DNA of 64,000 bases from Vreelandella glaciei (GCF_013415125.1 NZ_JACCDE010000018.1:42759-106758); one strand, 5' to 3'; positions 28,436 to 38,227 are shown, counted from the stretch's first letter. Made by a program: numbers and translations. Notes: a model not told the origin generated them from the letters alone.

Positions 28436-28897
28436 TTACGCCGCCTGAACATCAATACGCCGCGGCTTGAGCTCTTCGCGCTTAGGCAGCACGATCTCAA
28501 ACACCCCATGGGCATGGCGTGCCTCTGCCCGTTCGGCATCGAGACCGTCGGGAAGCGCAACCGCTCTCACAAACTCACCGCTGGCGCGCTCACGACGAAA
28601 TACCGGGCGCGAGCTGCCATCGTCATTACTACCCGTCACAGCATCGCGTTTGCCACGCAGTGTCAGCACATTGTCCTGAACATCGATGGTCAAATCCGAG
28701 GGTGCCAGACCCGCCGCAAACACATAGACCCTCACGGCATCGTCGCTACGCGCCACGTTGATCATCGGAAAACTACCACGTGGCACCGCGCGAATATCCA
28801 TCGCATTGCTGTCGGGCAAGAAGCCATCCAGCAACTGGCTAAACCAGTCAAACTGGCGAGGCAAGCCGGTTTCAAAACGCTTGAGATCATCGAACAT
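28436..28897 (-). CDS. Hsp20/alpha-crystallin small heat-shock protein (first gene)
   Basis: A 153-residue small heat-shock protein. The N-terminal aromatic region (FDWFSQLLDGF) precedes the alpha-crystallin domain at about residues 43-140 (PMINVARSDDAVRVYVFAAG, then GVFEIVLPKREE). The ending RRIDVQAA is nearly the same as in the next gene, pointing to an old duplication. ATG 28897 is placed correctly after AGGAGG; an in-frame GTG at 28906 lies inside that site. A sigma-32 type promoter lies about 100 bases upstream. Confidence 0.9.
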   Translation of the reverse strand: MFDDLKRFETGLPRQFDWFSQLLDGFLPDSNAMDIRAVPRGSFPMINVARSDDAVRVYVFAAGLAPSDLTIDVQDNVLTLRGKRDAVTGSNDDGSSRPVFRRERASGEFVRAVALPDGLDAERAEARHAHGVFEIVLPKREELKPRRIDVQAA

Positions 28898-28990
28898 ATC
28901 GAACACCTCCTACGTTAAGCAGACTATGAAAATCGTCATAAGAGGCAGCCTCTTACTCTTACACAACTTAAAGAAGCAGCCTCTACGCTG

Positions 28991-29021
28991 TAAAAATAGG
29001 AGCGGTCAGTCGATTTTCAAG
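28991..29021 (-). promoter_or_regulatory. Heat-shock (sigma-32, RpoH) promoter of the hsp20 operon
   Basis: On the minus strand CTTGAAA (29021-29015) is a perfect RpoH -35 element. After 14 bases comes CCTATTTT (29000-28993), close to the CCCCATNT -10 element. It lies upstream of the two Hsp20 genes, as expected for RpoH targets. Confidence 0.75.
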
Positions 29022-29105
29022 GGTCTGGATGGCAATTTTTTTGGACTTTTAAACCTGCCAAGGACAGCACATTAAGGCCGCTTTAAAAACCGATGCTCAC
29101 AGCGG

Positions 29106-30158
29106 TTAAGCGACCGTTACATCGGTAGAGAGATAGACATCCTGAATAGCATGCAGCAACTCAACGCCTTCCTGCATGGGTTTCTGGAAGGCCTTGCGCC
29201 CTGAGATCAAGCCCATACCACCGGCGCGTTTGTTGATCACCGCCGTGCGCACTGCTTCGCCGAGATCAGAGTGCCCCTTGGAGCCCCCGCCGGAATTAAT
29301 CAAACCCGCGCGACCCATAAAGCAATTGGCAACCTGGTAGCGGGCCAAATCAATGGGGTGGTCAGTGGTTAGCTCGCTGTAGACATTATCGTGGGTATGG
29401 CCAAAGCCTACTGCACGGTAACCGCCGTTGTTCTCAGGCAGTTTCTGTTTGACGATATCCGCCTTGAGGGTTGCGGCCATGTGGTTAGCTTGGCTGGTGA
29501 GGTCGGCGGAGACGTGATAATCGGTGCCGTCCTGCTTGAAGGCTGGATTGCGTAAATAAGCCCACAAGACCGTTACCATTCCCAATTGGTGAGCGCGCTC
29601 AAAGGCCTCGCTAATCTCCATGATTTGTCGACGGCTCTCATGGGAGCCAAAGTAAATCGTCGCCCCCACCGCCACGCATCCCATGTCGTGGGCCTGGTCT
29701 ACATCGGCAAATAGCGTCTGGTCGTATATCGCCGGATGGCTCAAAGTCTCGTTATGGTTCAGCTTGAGCATCATCGGGATTTTGTGGGCATAACGCCGCG
29801 CCACCGACGACAAAACACCCAACGTCGATGCTACGCCGTTACATCCCCCTTCAAGTGCCAGCTCAACGATGTTGGCTGGGTCAAAGTAGCGCGGATTGGG
29901 TGCGAAGGAAGCACCCGCTGAGTGCTCAATACCCTGATCCACCGGCAGCAAGCTAAGGTAACCGGTACCTGCCAAGCGGCCGTGATTAAAAAAGCTCTGC
30001 ATACTGCGCAGCACCGCTGGGCTGCGGTCGCTATCCGCCATAACACGGTCAATAAAGTCTGGGCCCGGCAGGTGCAAGCTATCCCGGGGTACGCCCTGGC
30101 ACGTGTGATTAAGCAAACTATCGGCGTCACTGTCGAGCAAAGCGGCTATATCAGTCAT
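29106..30158 (-). CDS. fbaB: Class I fructose-bisphosphate aldolase (FbaB type)
   Basis: A 350-residue class I (Schiff-base) aldolase of the DhnA/FbaB family, cleaving fructose 1,6-bisphosphate in glycolysis or joining trioses in gluconeogenesis. [15 protein letters not shown] near residues 57-71 is the family N-terminal phosphate-site region. [18 protein letters not shown] and the glycine-rich [12 protein letters not shown] near 286-297 are also typical. ATG 30158 follows AAGGAG; an ATG 48 bases upstream has no such site. It appears to be a single gene. Confidence 0.9.
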   Translation of the reverse strand: MTDIAALLDSDADSLLNHTCQGVPRDSLHLPGPDFIDRVMADSDRSPAVLRSMQSFFNHGRLAGTGYLSLLPVDQGIEHSAGASFAPNPRYFDPANIVELALEGGCNGVASTLGVLSSVARRYAHKIPMMLKLNHNETLSHPAIYDQTLFADVDQAHDMGCVAVGATIYFGSHESRRQIMEISEAFERAHQLGMVTVLWAYLRNPAFKQDGTDYHVSADLTSQANHMAATLKADIVKQKLPENNGGYRAVGFGHTHDNVYSELTTDHPIDLARYQVANCFMGRAGLINSGGGSKGHSDLGEAVRTAVINKRAGGMGLISGRKAFQKPMQEGVELLHAIQDVYLSTDVTVA

Positions 30159-30362
30159 GATGAGCTCCTTTATGTTCATATGTAACAAAAAGTAAGTGTA
30201 TGCCAAAAACTGCTGAAATGAAGTGTATCGATTTAATAAAGCCTAGCGCTTCAATAGAGCATAGGGGAAGCACCGCTGCAATCATGTGGCGCTAGGTTTC
30301 CTGACAGTTGACAAGGCCACGACTAAAGGATGAAAATACAATCACGAATGAGTTTTAGTCGC

Positions 30363-30382
30363 AAATAAGACTCCTCTTATTT
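30363..30382 (+). promoter_or_regulatory. Fur-like inverted repeat upstream of siderophore transport operon
   Basis: AAATAAGA at 30363-30370 and TCTTATTT at 30375-30382 are perfect 8-bp arms with a 4-base spacer, about 30 bases before the first transport gene. Size and composition are similar to a Fur box, and the genes are iron-uptake genes. A second inverted repeat (CGACTAAA at 30320-30327, TTTAGTCG at 30354-30361) lies just upstream. Confidence 0.5.
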
Positions 30383-30413
30383 ACTTCGTTTCCCACTTGG
30401 AATCACCTTTATA

Positions 30414-31472
30414 ATGCCCGCCTCTTCGCCGCTTATTGCGCCGCTGGCATCCAGCTATCGGCGCTTTATTGTTACTCGTTTGCTGATGGTCGCAGGGTTA
30501 GCTATCGCTTTGGTCATCTCCCTGCTGGCTGATATTGCCAGTGGCCCCGCACACATCTCGGTGGCTGATTTAATCGCGCTACTGTTTGATGCCCATGCTC
30601 AAGGCCCGATTCAGCAGGCCATTGTCTGGGAGATCCGCATGCCTGCGGCGCTAATGGCGGTACTGGTAGGCGCCACCCTGGGCCTGGCCGGTGCGGAAAT
30701 GCAAACGGTACTCAATAACCCCCTGGCCAGCCCATTTACCCTGGGCGTTGGCGCAGCGGCCACCCTCGGCGCATCGCTGGTGATTGTCTTCAACTTTTCT
30801 CTGCTTGGCTTGAGTGCCCACTACGCCACCGCCCTGATGGCGTTTGTGTTTGCGGCGGCTTCGATTTTGACCATCAATGCGCTGTCGCGCCTCTACGGTG
30901 CCAGCCGTGAAATCATCGTGCTGTTTGGTATTGCGCTGGTCTTTGTACTGAACGCACTGGTCGCGCTTTTGCAGCTCATCGCCAGTCCCGATGCGTTACA
31001 GCAGTTAGTTTTCTGGACGATGGGCAGCCTATCCCGTGCTTCTTGGGAGACGGTGACCATCGTGGCAGCCGTGCTGGCTGTTTGCCTGCCCTTCTCGCTG
31101 CGCAGCGCCTGGGCGATGACAGCATTGCGCTCAGGTGATGAACACGCGCGCAGCTTCGGCATTGCGGTTGAACGCCTGCGGCTTATCTCGCTACTGCGGG
31201 TGAGTTTACTTGCCGCTGCGGCGGTCGCGTTTGTGGGCACTATCGGCTTTATCGGGTTGGTGGGGCCGCATATGGCCCGGCTGGCGCTGGGTGAAGATCA
31301 TCGCTTCTACCTACCGGGCAGCGCGCTGGCGGGAGCGCTGGTGCTTTCGCTTGCCTCTATCGCCAGTAAAACCCTGGTCGATGGGTTGATACTGCCCGTG
31401 GGTTTGGTGACCTCGCTGGTGGGAATCCCCTTCTTTATGGCGTTGATTATGATGCAGGGGCGTGCGCGATGA
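30414..31472 (+). CDS. Siderophore ABC transporter permease (FecCD family)
   Basis: A 352-residue inner-membrane permease with about nine to ten hydrophobic helices, of the FecCD/BtuC family that moves ferric siderophores or vitamin B12 from periplasm to cytoplasm. Family marks are NPLASPFTLGVGAAATLGA near residues 102-120 and the coupling region GTIGFIGLVGPHMAR near 275-289. The ribosome site is weak. The stop overlaps the ATPase start (ATGA at 31469). Adjacent receptor and binding-protein genes fix the role as iron-siderophore uptake. Confidence 0.92.
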   Translation: MPASSPLIAPLASSYRRFIVTRLLMVAGLAIALVISLLADIASGPAHISVADLIALLFDAHAQGPIQQAIVWEIRMPAALMAVLVGATLGLAGAEMQTVLNNPLASPFTLGVGAAATLGASLVIVFNFSLLGLSAHYATALMAFVFAAASILTINALSRLYGASREIIVLFGIALVFVLNALVALLQLIASPDALQQLVFWTMGSLSRASWETVTIVAAVLAVCLPFSLRSAWAMTALRSGDEHARSFGIAVERLRLISLLRVSLLAAAAVAFVGTIGFIGLVGPHMARLALGEDHRFYLPGSALAGALVLSLASIASKTLVDGLILPVGLVTSLVGIPFFMALIMMQGRAR

Positions 31473-32266
31473 AGTCAGGTTTTACACTCAGTAACTTCAC
31501 GACCGGCTATCGCAAACGGCGCGTATTCGACCAGCTCAGCTTGCCCACACTGCCACCCGGTTCGCTGGTCGCGGTGCTGGGGCCCAACGCGGTAGGTAAA
31601 TCAACCCTGTTAAAGGCCACCGCGGGCTTACAACCGGCCAGCGGGCGAATGCAGCTCAACGACATCGACCTCGCCAGCCTCAGCGGCGCAGCGCGAATGC
31701 GCCATGTGGGCTATTTACCGCAAACGCTCCCTCAGGCCACCACATTAGTCGCTTATGAAGCGGTACTAAGCGCCTGCCGTGCGGTGCGCCCCGACCTAAG
31801 TCGTACAGAAATAGAAGCGTTAATCGAACGTGTTTTCGATGCGCTGGCCATTCGGCCGCTAGCCCTGCGCCCGCTAAGCGAACTCTCCGGTGGTCAGCGC
31901 CAGATGGTCGGCCTGGCCCAGGCGATTGCCCGTCAGCCAGCGCTGCTACTGCTGGATGAGCCCACCAGTGCGCTGGATTTGCGTTGGCAGCTGGCACTGA
32001 TCGATACCGTGCGCACAGTGATTGCGCAACGTCAGGCGGTCTGCCTGATGGCTATCCACGATATCAATCTGGCTCTGCGCTTCTGCGATCAGGTGTTGCT
32101 GTTTGGCAACGGCGGTCTGCTGGCTGCCGGCGACCCTCACACGGTAATTACCCCCGACGTACTGCACGCCGCCTATGGGGTCGAGTCGCGGGTCGAGCGA
32201 TGCTCGCTGGGGCGGCCGATAGTGCTAAGCGATCGCGTCAGCGAACATTCTACGAATTCTATCTAG
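31469..32266 (+). CDS. Siderophore ABC transporter ATPase (FecE/FhuC type)
   Basis: A 265-residue ABC ATPase with Walker A GPNAVGKSTLL near residues 39-49, signature LSGGQRQ near 139-145, Walker [14 protein letters not shown] near 156-168 and the switch histidine in AIHDINLALRF. The Walker A loop has Ala-Val where Gly-Ala or Gly-Cys is common. It drives the permease encoded just upstream, and the genes overlap by four bases. The binding-protein gene follows after nine bases. Confidence 0.92.
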   Translation: MKSGFTLSNFTTGYRKRRVFDQLSLPTLPPGSLVAVLGPNAVGKSTLLKATAGLQPASGRMQLNDIDLASLSGAARMRHVGYLPQTLPQATTLVAYEAVLSACRAVRPDLSRTEIEALIERVFDALAIRPLALRPLSELSGGQRQMVGLAQAIARQPALLLLDEPTSALDLRWQLALIDTVRTVIAQRQAVCLMAIHDINLALRFCDQVLLFGNGGLLAAGDPHTVITPDVLHAAYGVESRVERCSLGRPIVLSDRVSEHSTNSI

Positions 32267-32275
32267 GATAACCCA

Positions 32276-33421
32276 ATGCGCCGCCTGGCTATCAACCTGC
32301 TGTGCTGGATCAGTCTGTTAAGCGCTACCGCTTGCTGGGCAACCGATCCACAGGCGGGCTTTCCCAAACAACTTACCGACCTCGCCGGGCGCCAGGTGAC
32401 GCTTTCAGCGCCGCCATCACGCCTGTTCCTTACCCAGCCGCGCCAGTTCTACGCACTGGCCAGCCTGCTGGATAACCCCACAGAGCACTTGGCGGGCTGG
32501 GCTTATCCATTGGCCATGTTCGATCCCGCCATGGCCCAGCACTTTTCTAGCCAGTGGCCTGCGCTTGCCCAACTGCCCACGCTTTCACACGCGCCAACCC
32601 CCCAGCTCGATAGCGAAGCGCTACTGATCCTGGCGCCGGATCTGGTGCTGTTTGATCTCTCACGTGCCAGCAGTGTTGAAGGCTCCCCGCTGGCGCAACT
32701 ACTCGACGAGTTGGGCATTGCCTACCTGTTTATCGACTTTAACCGTCACCCGTTGGAAAACACGCCCAAAAGCCTAACTCTTTTAGGCGAGGCATTAAAC
32801 GCGACGCCACGGGCCAACCGTATGACGTCCCTGATTGAACAGCGTTTGGCGCGTATCGACCAGGGTTTGGCAGCGCTGAAGCTGGCAGAGAATCCCACTG
32901 AACCGCCCAGGGTACTGATCAATATTGCCCCTGGGGTGAAAGTTGACTGTTGCCGCACCAATTTAAGCAACGGGCTGGCCGACCTGGTCGCACGGGCAGG
33001 CGGCGAGAATATCGCCGATGCGTTAACCCCCGGCGCTTCAGCAACGCTAAGCAACGAGTGGGTGCTGAGCCATCCACCCGAGGTCATTATCAATACTGCG
33101 GGGCAATGGAGAGCCGGTGATGGCTTACGCGCCGGACTGGGTATTAGCGCCGACGACATTAACCAGGATTTACATCTCCTCAGCCAAACACTCCCCGGCT
33201 GGACGCATCTTAATGCCGTTCAGAATGAACAGTTTTATGCCCTTTGGCACGGTTTCCACCAAGGCCCCTTCGCCATCGTGGCACTGGAGCGTATTGCCCA
33301 GTGGCTGCACCCCGCGCTGTTTAGCGATCTCGACCCGACCGCCACTTTCGACACCCTGCTACCCACCGCGCCAGCGCTCAGCCGCGAGGGGCATTTCTGG
33401 GGCGCACTCAACGCTCAATAA
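32276..33421 (+). CDS. Siderophore ABC transporter periplasmic binding protein
   Basis: A 381-residue periplasmic protein with a signal peptide ending near CWA at about residue 22. The FecB/FhuD-type domain is recognised from QLTDLAGRQVTLSAPPSRL near 35-53, LLILAPDLVLFDL near 115-127 and the long connecting helix after residue 170. It is longer than most homologues (about 300). It hands ferric siderophore to the permease. It lies between the ATPase gene and the TonB receptor gene in one operon. Confidence 0.85.
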   Translation: MRRLAINLLCWISLLSATACWATDPQAGFPKQLTDLAGRQVTLSAPPSRLFLTQPRQFYALASLLDNPTEHLAGWAYPLAMFDPAMAQHFSSQWPALAQLPTLSHAPTPQLDSEALLILAPDLVLFDLSRASSVEGSPLAQLLDELGIAYLFIDFNRHPLENTPKSLTLLGEALNATPRANRMTSLIEQRLARIDQGLAALKLAENPTEPPRVLINIAPGVKVDCCRTNLSNGLADLVARAGGENIADALTPGASATLSNEWVLSHPPEVIINTAGQWRAGDGLRAGLGISADDINQDLHLLSQTLPGWTHLNAVQNEQFYALWHGFHQGPFAIVALERIAQWLHPALFSDLDPTATFDTLLPTAPALSREGHFWGALNAQ

Positions 33422-33466
33422 CGCTTGCTCACTCAACCCACTGACAACAAAAGGATCGAACCACCC

Positions 33467-35587
33467 ATGTTCCGCTCTCGAAACATTGCGCTGTTTTCGC
33501 CGCTGCTGCTTCTGAATCCACTGCCCTATGCCTATGCTCAACAAACCAATGAGACCGCATCAGAAACAGTCTCAGAAACATTAATCGTCACCTCGGATCG
33601 CCTTACCAATGTGGCGCCGCAGAGCTATCGCGCCCAACACTCTAGCCTGGCCAGCAAACAGCCGGTGTCGTTTTTAGAAGAAGCCCGTACGGTGGAAGTC
33701 GTCACCGCCCAGGTGATGACCGACCATAATATCGACAGCTTGGATGAGGCGATGGCGATGGTCGCAGGGGTCACCGAAGGCAACAATATGGGCGGTACCG
33801 AAGACGGCTATATCAAACGCGGTTTCGGCAGTAACAGCGATGGCTCGATTCTGATCGATGGCATCCGCCAGCCCCGGGGCACCTTCTCCATGGCGACGGT
33901 GGATCATGTCGAAGTACTCAAGGGCCCGGCATCGCTCTTCCAAGGCCAGCAGGATCCTGGCGGGGTGATTAACCTAGTCACCAAACGTCCTGAGTATGAG
34001 TGGCAGCGCGAAATCAGCGCCGAAGCGACCTCCTTGGGTGGCGGCAACGCCAGCGTCGATGTCACAGGCCCGCTTGCCGATACCGGGCTTGCCTTCCGCT
34101 TTATCGTCCACCATGAAGATGAAGACTCCTTTCGAGCCTTCGGTAACAATCGACGCACTATCGTTGCCCCCTCGCTACGCTGGGAAGGCAGCGACAGTCG
34201 CGCGCAGATCTCCTATGAGTATCGCGACTACGACCTGGATCTGGATCGCGGCACGGTGATTGTCGACGGTGAGCCCGCCAAGGTGCCCGATGAGCGCCGC
34301 TTCGATGAACCCTGGTCGCGGGTATTTGGTCACGACGAAGCGGTCACCGCTTGGTGGGAGCAGGATATCAACAACGACTGGTCAACAAGATTGACCTACG
34401 GCTGGAACCGCCGCCAGTACAGCGATGGCCAACCGCGGGTGCTGCGTGTGAATGAAGATACCGGCGCACTAACCCGCCGTGCCGACGCCAACTACGGCTT
34501 TGACCGCCGTGTACAGTACACCGCCTGGGATACCACCGGTACCGCCACTCTGGCCAGCATGCGTCACGACATCACCGTGGGAATTGATCACGAACGCCGC
34601 CGGGACTATCTGGCTGAGGTGTATCGCGGCACGGCGGTGACCGACCAAAATATATATGACATAAGTTACGGTGGCCTGAATCTGAATAGCGACAGCCTTA
34701 ACAACTCGCTTAGCCAGCGCTTAGATGAAATCAATACCACCGGCGTCTACTTGAATGACCGCTGGCACTTCAACGACCGCTGGACGCTGGGGCTAGGCGG
34801 GCGCTATACCCACTATGAGCAGTTTGGTGGCCGTGGCCGACCCTTCGTGACCGCCACCGATATCAGCGACGATATTTTCCTGCCGTCGGTCAGCCTGCTG
34901 CATCGCCTGACGCCGGATACGTCGGTTTATGCTAGCTACAGCGAGGCTTTTGTGCCCAATGGCGCCGACAGCGATACCGGCAAGACGCTGGATCCCGAGC
35001 ACAGTATGGGTAGCGAAATTGGCGTCAAGCACCTGTGGAATGACCAGTTTTCGTTAGCCGCTGCGCTATTTGATATCCGCAAAGAGAATGTCGCTGTTTC
35101 CGACAACGGCGTCACCCGCACAGTAGGCGAAGCGGGCTCAAAGGGTGTGGAGCTAACGGTTTCCGGGCAGTTGACCGATCAGCTTTCGCTACTAGGTGCT
35201 TACGCCTACACCGACACCGAAGTGCTCAAAGATACCGAAGGCACCCAAGGCAACCGGCTAACCAACGCCGCACGGCATACCGCCAGTCTCTACTTGGCTC
35301 ATGACCTAAATACCGGCCCGGAACTGGGTAACTGGCGCCTGGGCGGTGGAGTACGCTACGTGGGCGAGCGCGAAGGCGACGCGGACAATAGTTTCCAGCT
35401 GGATGCCTATACTGTCGCTGATGCCTTTGTCGGTTGGGATACCCCTTGGCTGGGCGACAACCTGCACCTGCAGCTCAACGCCAAGAACCTGTTTGATACC
35501 ACTTACTACCCCTCCAGCGGCGGCAGCACGCGGGTAGTGGTCGGCGACCCACTGGAAGTTAGCCTTCAGGCGTTGGTGAGGTTTTAA
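33467..35587 (+). CDS. TonB-dependent siderophore receptor
   Basis: A 706-residue outer-membrane receptor. A signal peptide ends near YAYA at residues 21-24. The plug domain (about 60-180) starts with a TonB-box-like ETLIVTSDR and carries VEVLKGPASLFQGQ and DPGGVINLVTKRP, typical of ferric-siderophore receptors. A 22-strand barrel follows and ends in a terminal phenylalanine (LQALVRF), the usual outer-membrane assembly signal. ATG 33467 follows AAAGGA. It is the last gene of the uptake operon. Its 3' end overlaps the end of the convergent LysR gene by 29 bases. Confidence 0.93.
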   Translation: MFRSRNIALFSPLLLLNPLPYAYAQQTNETASETVSETLIVTSDRLTNVAPQSYRAQHSSLASKQPVSFLEEARTVEVVTAQVMTDHNIDSLDEAMAMVAGVTEGNNMGGTEDGYIKRGFGSNSDGSILIDGIRQPRGTFSMATVDHVEVLKGPASLFQGQQDPGGVINLVTKRPEYEWQREISAEATSLGGGNASVDVTGPLADTGLAFRFIVHHEDEDSFRAFGNNRRTIVAPSLRWEGSDSRAQISYEYRDYDLDLDRGTVIVDGEPAKVPDERRFDEPWSRVFGHDEAVTAWWEQDINNDWSTRLTYGWNRRQYSDGQPRVLRVNEDTGALTRRADANYGFDRRVQYTAWDTTGTATLASMRHDITVGIDHERRRDYLAEVYRGTAVTDQNIYDISYGGLNLNSDSLNNSLSQRLDEINTTGVYLNDRWHFNDRWTLGLGGRYTHYEQFGGRGRPFVTATDISDDIFLPSVSLLHRLTPDTSVYASYSEAFVPNGADSDTGKTLDPEHSMGSEIGVKHLWNDQFSLAAALFDIRKENVAVSDNGVTRTVGEAGSKGVELTVSGQLTDQLSLLGAYAYTDTEVLKDTEGTQGNRLTNAARHTASLYLAHDLNTGPELGNWRLGGGVRYVGEREGDADNSFQLDAYTVADAFVGWDTPWLGDNLHLQLNAKNLFDTTYYPSSGGSTRVVVGDPLEVSLQALVRF

Positions 35588-36521
35588 ACAGCTCATCCCC
35601 CTTATAAGCCTCGACCAGATGCGACTGCTGCCATAGCCGGGCCACCAACTCTTGAATAAAGCTGCGCACAATAAGCGAGGGCCGCCGACCAGCCCGGGTG
35701 ACGACACAAAACGGCGAAGCGATCTCAACCTGATCCGGTAGCAACGCTTTAAGTTCGCCCCGCTCAACCCAGTGGCTGGCGTAATAGTGGGGCAAATTGC
35801 CAATAAAGTGGCCGCTTAAAATCAGTAGCGCCTGGGCTTCCATATTGGAGGCATGAGCCCCCACCTGGGCATTGGGGAAGCTTTTAAGCTCTTGCAGGTT
35901 GGCATAGGGGCGTACCACAAAGGGGTGTTTGATAACTTCCTCAACCGTTAATTGAGCACTGTCGCGAGCAAACAGTGGATGCCGTTTTGCACAATAAATA
36001 CCGTGCACCTCCGTGTAGACCTGGCGGTGCTGCAAGCCTTCCATTTGCGCCGTTTCCGGCAGTATACCGAGCTGTACGGCGCCGTTTGCGATCTCGCCGA
36101 TCAAGCGATCAGGGCTGCCCACAGTAATATTGAGGCGCGCCTTGGGGTTCTTTCGCAGGAACTCACCAATCACGCTCTGCAGATCAAGATCGACATCCAT
36201 AATGGTGTTGTCGACTACGCCCAAGCGCAGCGTGCCGTAAACGGAGCTGCGTAACTCGCTCATCTCGCTGTCGAAATCGTCTACCGAAGAGAGCAGCTGT
36301 TTAGCGCGTTCATACACAATGGTGCCCCGCTCGGTTAGCTCAAACCCCTGCCGCCCCCGATGGCAAACGGTGAACCCTACCCGCTCCTCAAGGGCACGAA
36401 TATGAAAACTGATGGCGGACTGGCTCATATGCAGCGCCGTTTGCGCACCGGCAAAACCACGATGCTCGGTTACCGCAAGGAATACAGAGAGGCTTTTCAG
36501 ATCAGCAGCGGAGAGTTTCAT
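35559..36521 (-). CDS. LysR-family regulator facing the ureide/guanidino ABC operon
   Basis: A 320-residue LysR protein with an N-terminal winged helix (about residues 7-65, HRGFAGAQTALHMSQSAISFHI) and an effector domain. It resembles the LysR at 5004 in general layout, including the KRHPLFARD effector region. It is divergent from the ABC transporter operon across a 160-base region, so that operon is the likely target. It is convergent with and overlaps the TonB receptor gene. Confidence 0.87.
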   Translation of the reverse strand: MKLSAADLKSLSVFLAVTEHRGFAGAQTALHMSQSAISFHIRALEERVGFTVCHRGRQGFELTERGTIVYERAKQLLSSVDDFDSEMSELRSSVYGTLRLGVVDNTIMDVDLDLQSVIGEFLRKNPKARLNITVGSPDRLIGEIANGAVQLGILPETAQMEGLQHRQVYTEVHGIYCAKRHPLFARDSAQLTVEEVIKHPFVVRPYANLQELKSFPNAQVGAHASNMEAQALLILSGHFIGNLPHYYASHWVERGELKALLPDQVEIASPFCVVTRAGRRPSLIVRSFIQELVARLWQQSHLVEAYKGDELFKTSPTPEG

Positions 36522-36680
36522 TAGCGTGCCCTACGTTAGTGCAATTCACATCAATAAAACGGGTATGAACATCGAAAGATAACAGTTTTATTGTTGCATA
36601 ACGCCTGCTTAACTCAAGGGGTTCTTGTTCAACAGGCCTTCGCCTTTGTTTCGAGTATCACTACCCCGAGGAGCATCCCC

Positions 36681-37508
36681 ATGCAACGCATCCCCACTAT
36701 CACCGCTGGCCTCCTACTTGGCGTTAGCTTCGCCACTACCGCTCACAGCGATTTGCTTGAAGACATTCGCACTGATGCCACCTTTACTGTTGGCACAGAA
36801 GCGCGTTTCGCCCCGTTTGAATATATCGAGGATGGCGAAATTGTTGGCTACTCCGCCGACATCATGGAACACATCATGCCCGAGCTTGAGGGCGTCGAAC
36901 TGATCCGCATGGATCTACCTTGGCAAGGCATTCTGCCGGGGCTGGAGCGCGAGCGCTTTGACTACGTGATTACCTCTGTCACCGCCACCCCAGAGCGCAT
37001 GGAGCGTTATCACTTAAGCGCCCCCATTGCCGATGCCACCATGGCCATTCTAAAACGCGCTGGCGAAGAAGATATCAACTCACCTGAAGATATCGCCGGC
37101 AAAGTAGCCGCCGCTCAAGCAGGCTCCGCGCAGTTAGAAGCGCTGGAAGCATTGGCCGCAGAGCTAGAGGAAGCGGGTACTCCCGTTGAAGATATTCGCA
37201 CCTACACAGGCGTTGATGAGGCCTATGCCGAGCTAGGGACGGGCCGTGTCGATGTGGTGGTCAATAGTCTCCCTAACCTGCTCGAAGCCGAGCGTACCCG
37301 TCCGGATGTGTTTGAAGTGGTCGGCACTTTCGGCGACCCGGTTTACTTCTCCTGGGCCGGACGCGATGACGAAGAGAGCGCTTCCCTTAACACCTTTATG
37401 GACGAGCAGATTCAACGCCTCAATGAAGACGGCACCTTAACTGAGCTACAGGAAAAATGGTTTGGCGGCCCGATGGAGCTACCGTTAGAACTGCCTGCAG
37501 CCGAGTAA
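36681..37508 (+). CDS. Amino-acid-type ABC transporter periplasmic binding protein
   Basis: A 275-residue family 3 solute-binding protein with a signal peptide ending near THA-HS at about residue 23. FTVGTEARFAPFEYIEDGEIVGYSADI follows across about residues 34-60 in the classic polar-amino-acid pattern, and the C-terminal FGGPMELP is preceded by LQEKW. ATG 36681 follows GAGGAG; earlier in-frame starts give a non-signal leader. It is first in an operon of four transporter genes plus three catabolic genes, so the ligand may be a guanidino or ureido amino compound rather than a common amino acid. Confidence 0.9.
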   Translation: MQRIPTITAGLLLGVSFATTAHSDLLEDIRTDATFTVGTEARFAPFEYIEDGEIVGYSADIMEHIMPELEGVELIRMDLPWQGILPGLERERFDYVITSVTATPERMERYHLSAPIADATMAILKRAGEEDINSPEDIAGKVAAAQAGSAQLEALEALAAELEEAGTPVEDIRTYTGVDEAYAELGTGRVDVVVNSLPNLLEAERTRPDVFEVVGTFGDPVYFSWAGRDDEESASLNTFMDEQIQRLNEDGTLTELQEKWFGGPMELPLELPAAE

Positions 37509-37557
37509 ATCGGTACGACGTTCGTTAAGCCGATTCACTTCTCCCGACGGGTGCACC

Positions 37558-38214
37558 ATGTTTGAGATTTTACTCAACCACTACCCTGTGCTGCTCAAAG
37601 GCTTGACCACCACCTTGGTGGTCTCGCTTTCCGCTATCGCATTGGGCCTGGTGTTAGGTGTTTTGCTGGCCTTTGGTTTGACCAGCCGGTATCACCTAGT
37701 GCGCTGGCCCTGCGGGCTTTACCGCAGCTTTTGGCGTGGCACCCCCATTTTGCTGCAACTGCTGTTGGTCTATTACCTACTGCCCGAAATCGGCATTGAG
37801 ATAGCGCCTATCTCAGCTGCCATTTTGACCCTAACGCTGAATACAACGGCCTTCCAAGCGGAAATCTTCCGCAGTGGTATCAGCCATATTCCCGCTGGGC
37901 AAATAGAAGCGGCGCGCATGGCGGGCATCTCCGCTTGGCAAACCCGCAGGCGCATCATCATGCCTCAGGTATTTCGTTTGACGTTGCCACCACTGACCAA
38001 CGAGATCATCACGATTCTCAAGAATTCATCGCTGATCTCAGTGATTGCCGTCACCGAGCTAATGCGCGTTAGCGAACAAATCGCTTCACGTACTTTTCAG
38101 CCGCTGGAAACCTACCTGGCCGCTGCCGTGCTGTATCTCGCCGTCAATCTTGTGCTGGCACGCATCAGCGCTTACTTGGAACGCCGCATGGCCGGCGGCT
38201 TAGCCACCGAATAG
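37558..38214 (+). CDS. Amino-acid-type ABC transporter permease, first subunit
   Basis: A 218-residue HisM/GlnP-family inner-membrane permease with about five helices. The coupling loop EAARMAGISAWQTRRRIIMPQ near residues 120-140 contacts the ATPase, and FWRGTPILLQLLLVYY near 60-75 is a family pattern. It should pair with the similar permease encoded 13 bases later to form a heterodimeric pore. Confidence 0.92.
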   Translation: MFEILLNHYPVLLKGLTTTLVVSLSAIALGLVLGVLLAFGLTSRYHLVRWPCGLYRSFWRGTPILLQLLLVYYLLPEIGIEIAPISAAILTLTLNTTAFQAEIFRSGISHIPAGQIEAARMAGISAWQTRRRIIMPQVFRLTLPPLTNEIITILKNSSLISVIAVTELMRVSEQIASRTFQPLETYLAAAVLYLAVNLVLARISAYLERRMAGGLATE

Positions 38215-38227
38215 GGGAGTGTCAGCT

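Noticed and set aside
28121..28918. Long plus-strand open frame across both Hsp20 genes
   Set aside because: Covers the two chaperone genes in reverse and has no family features.
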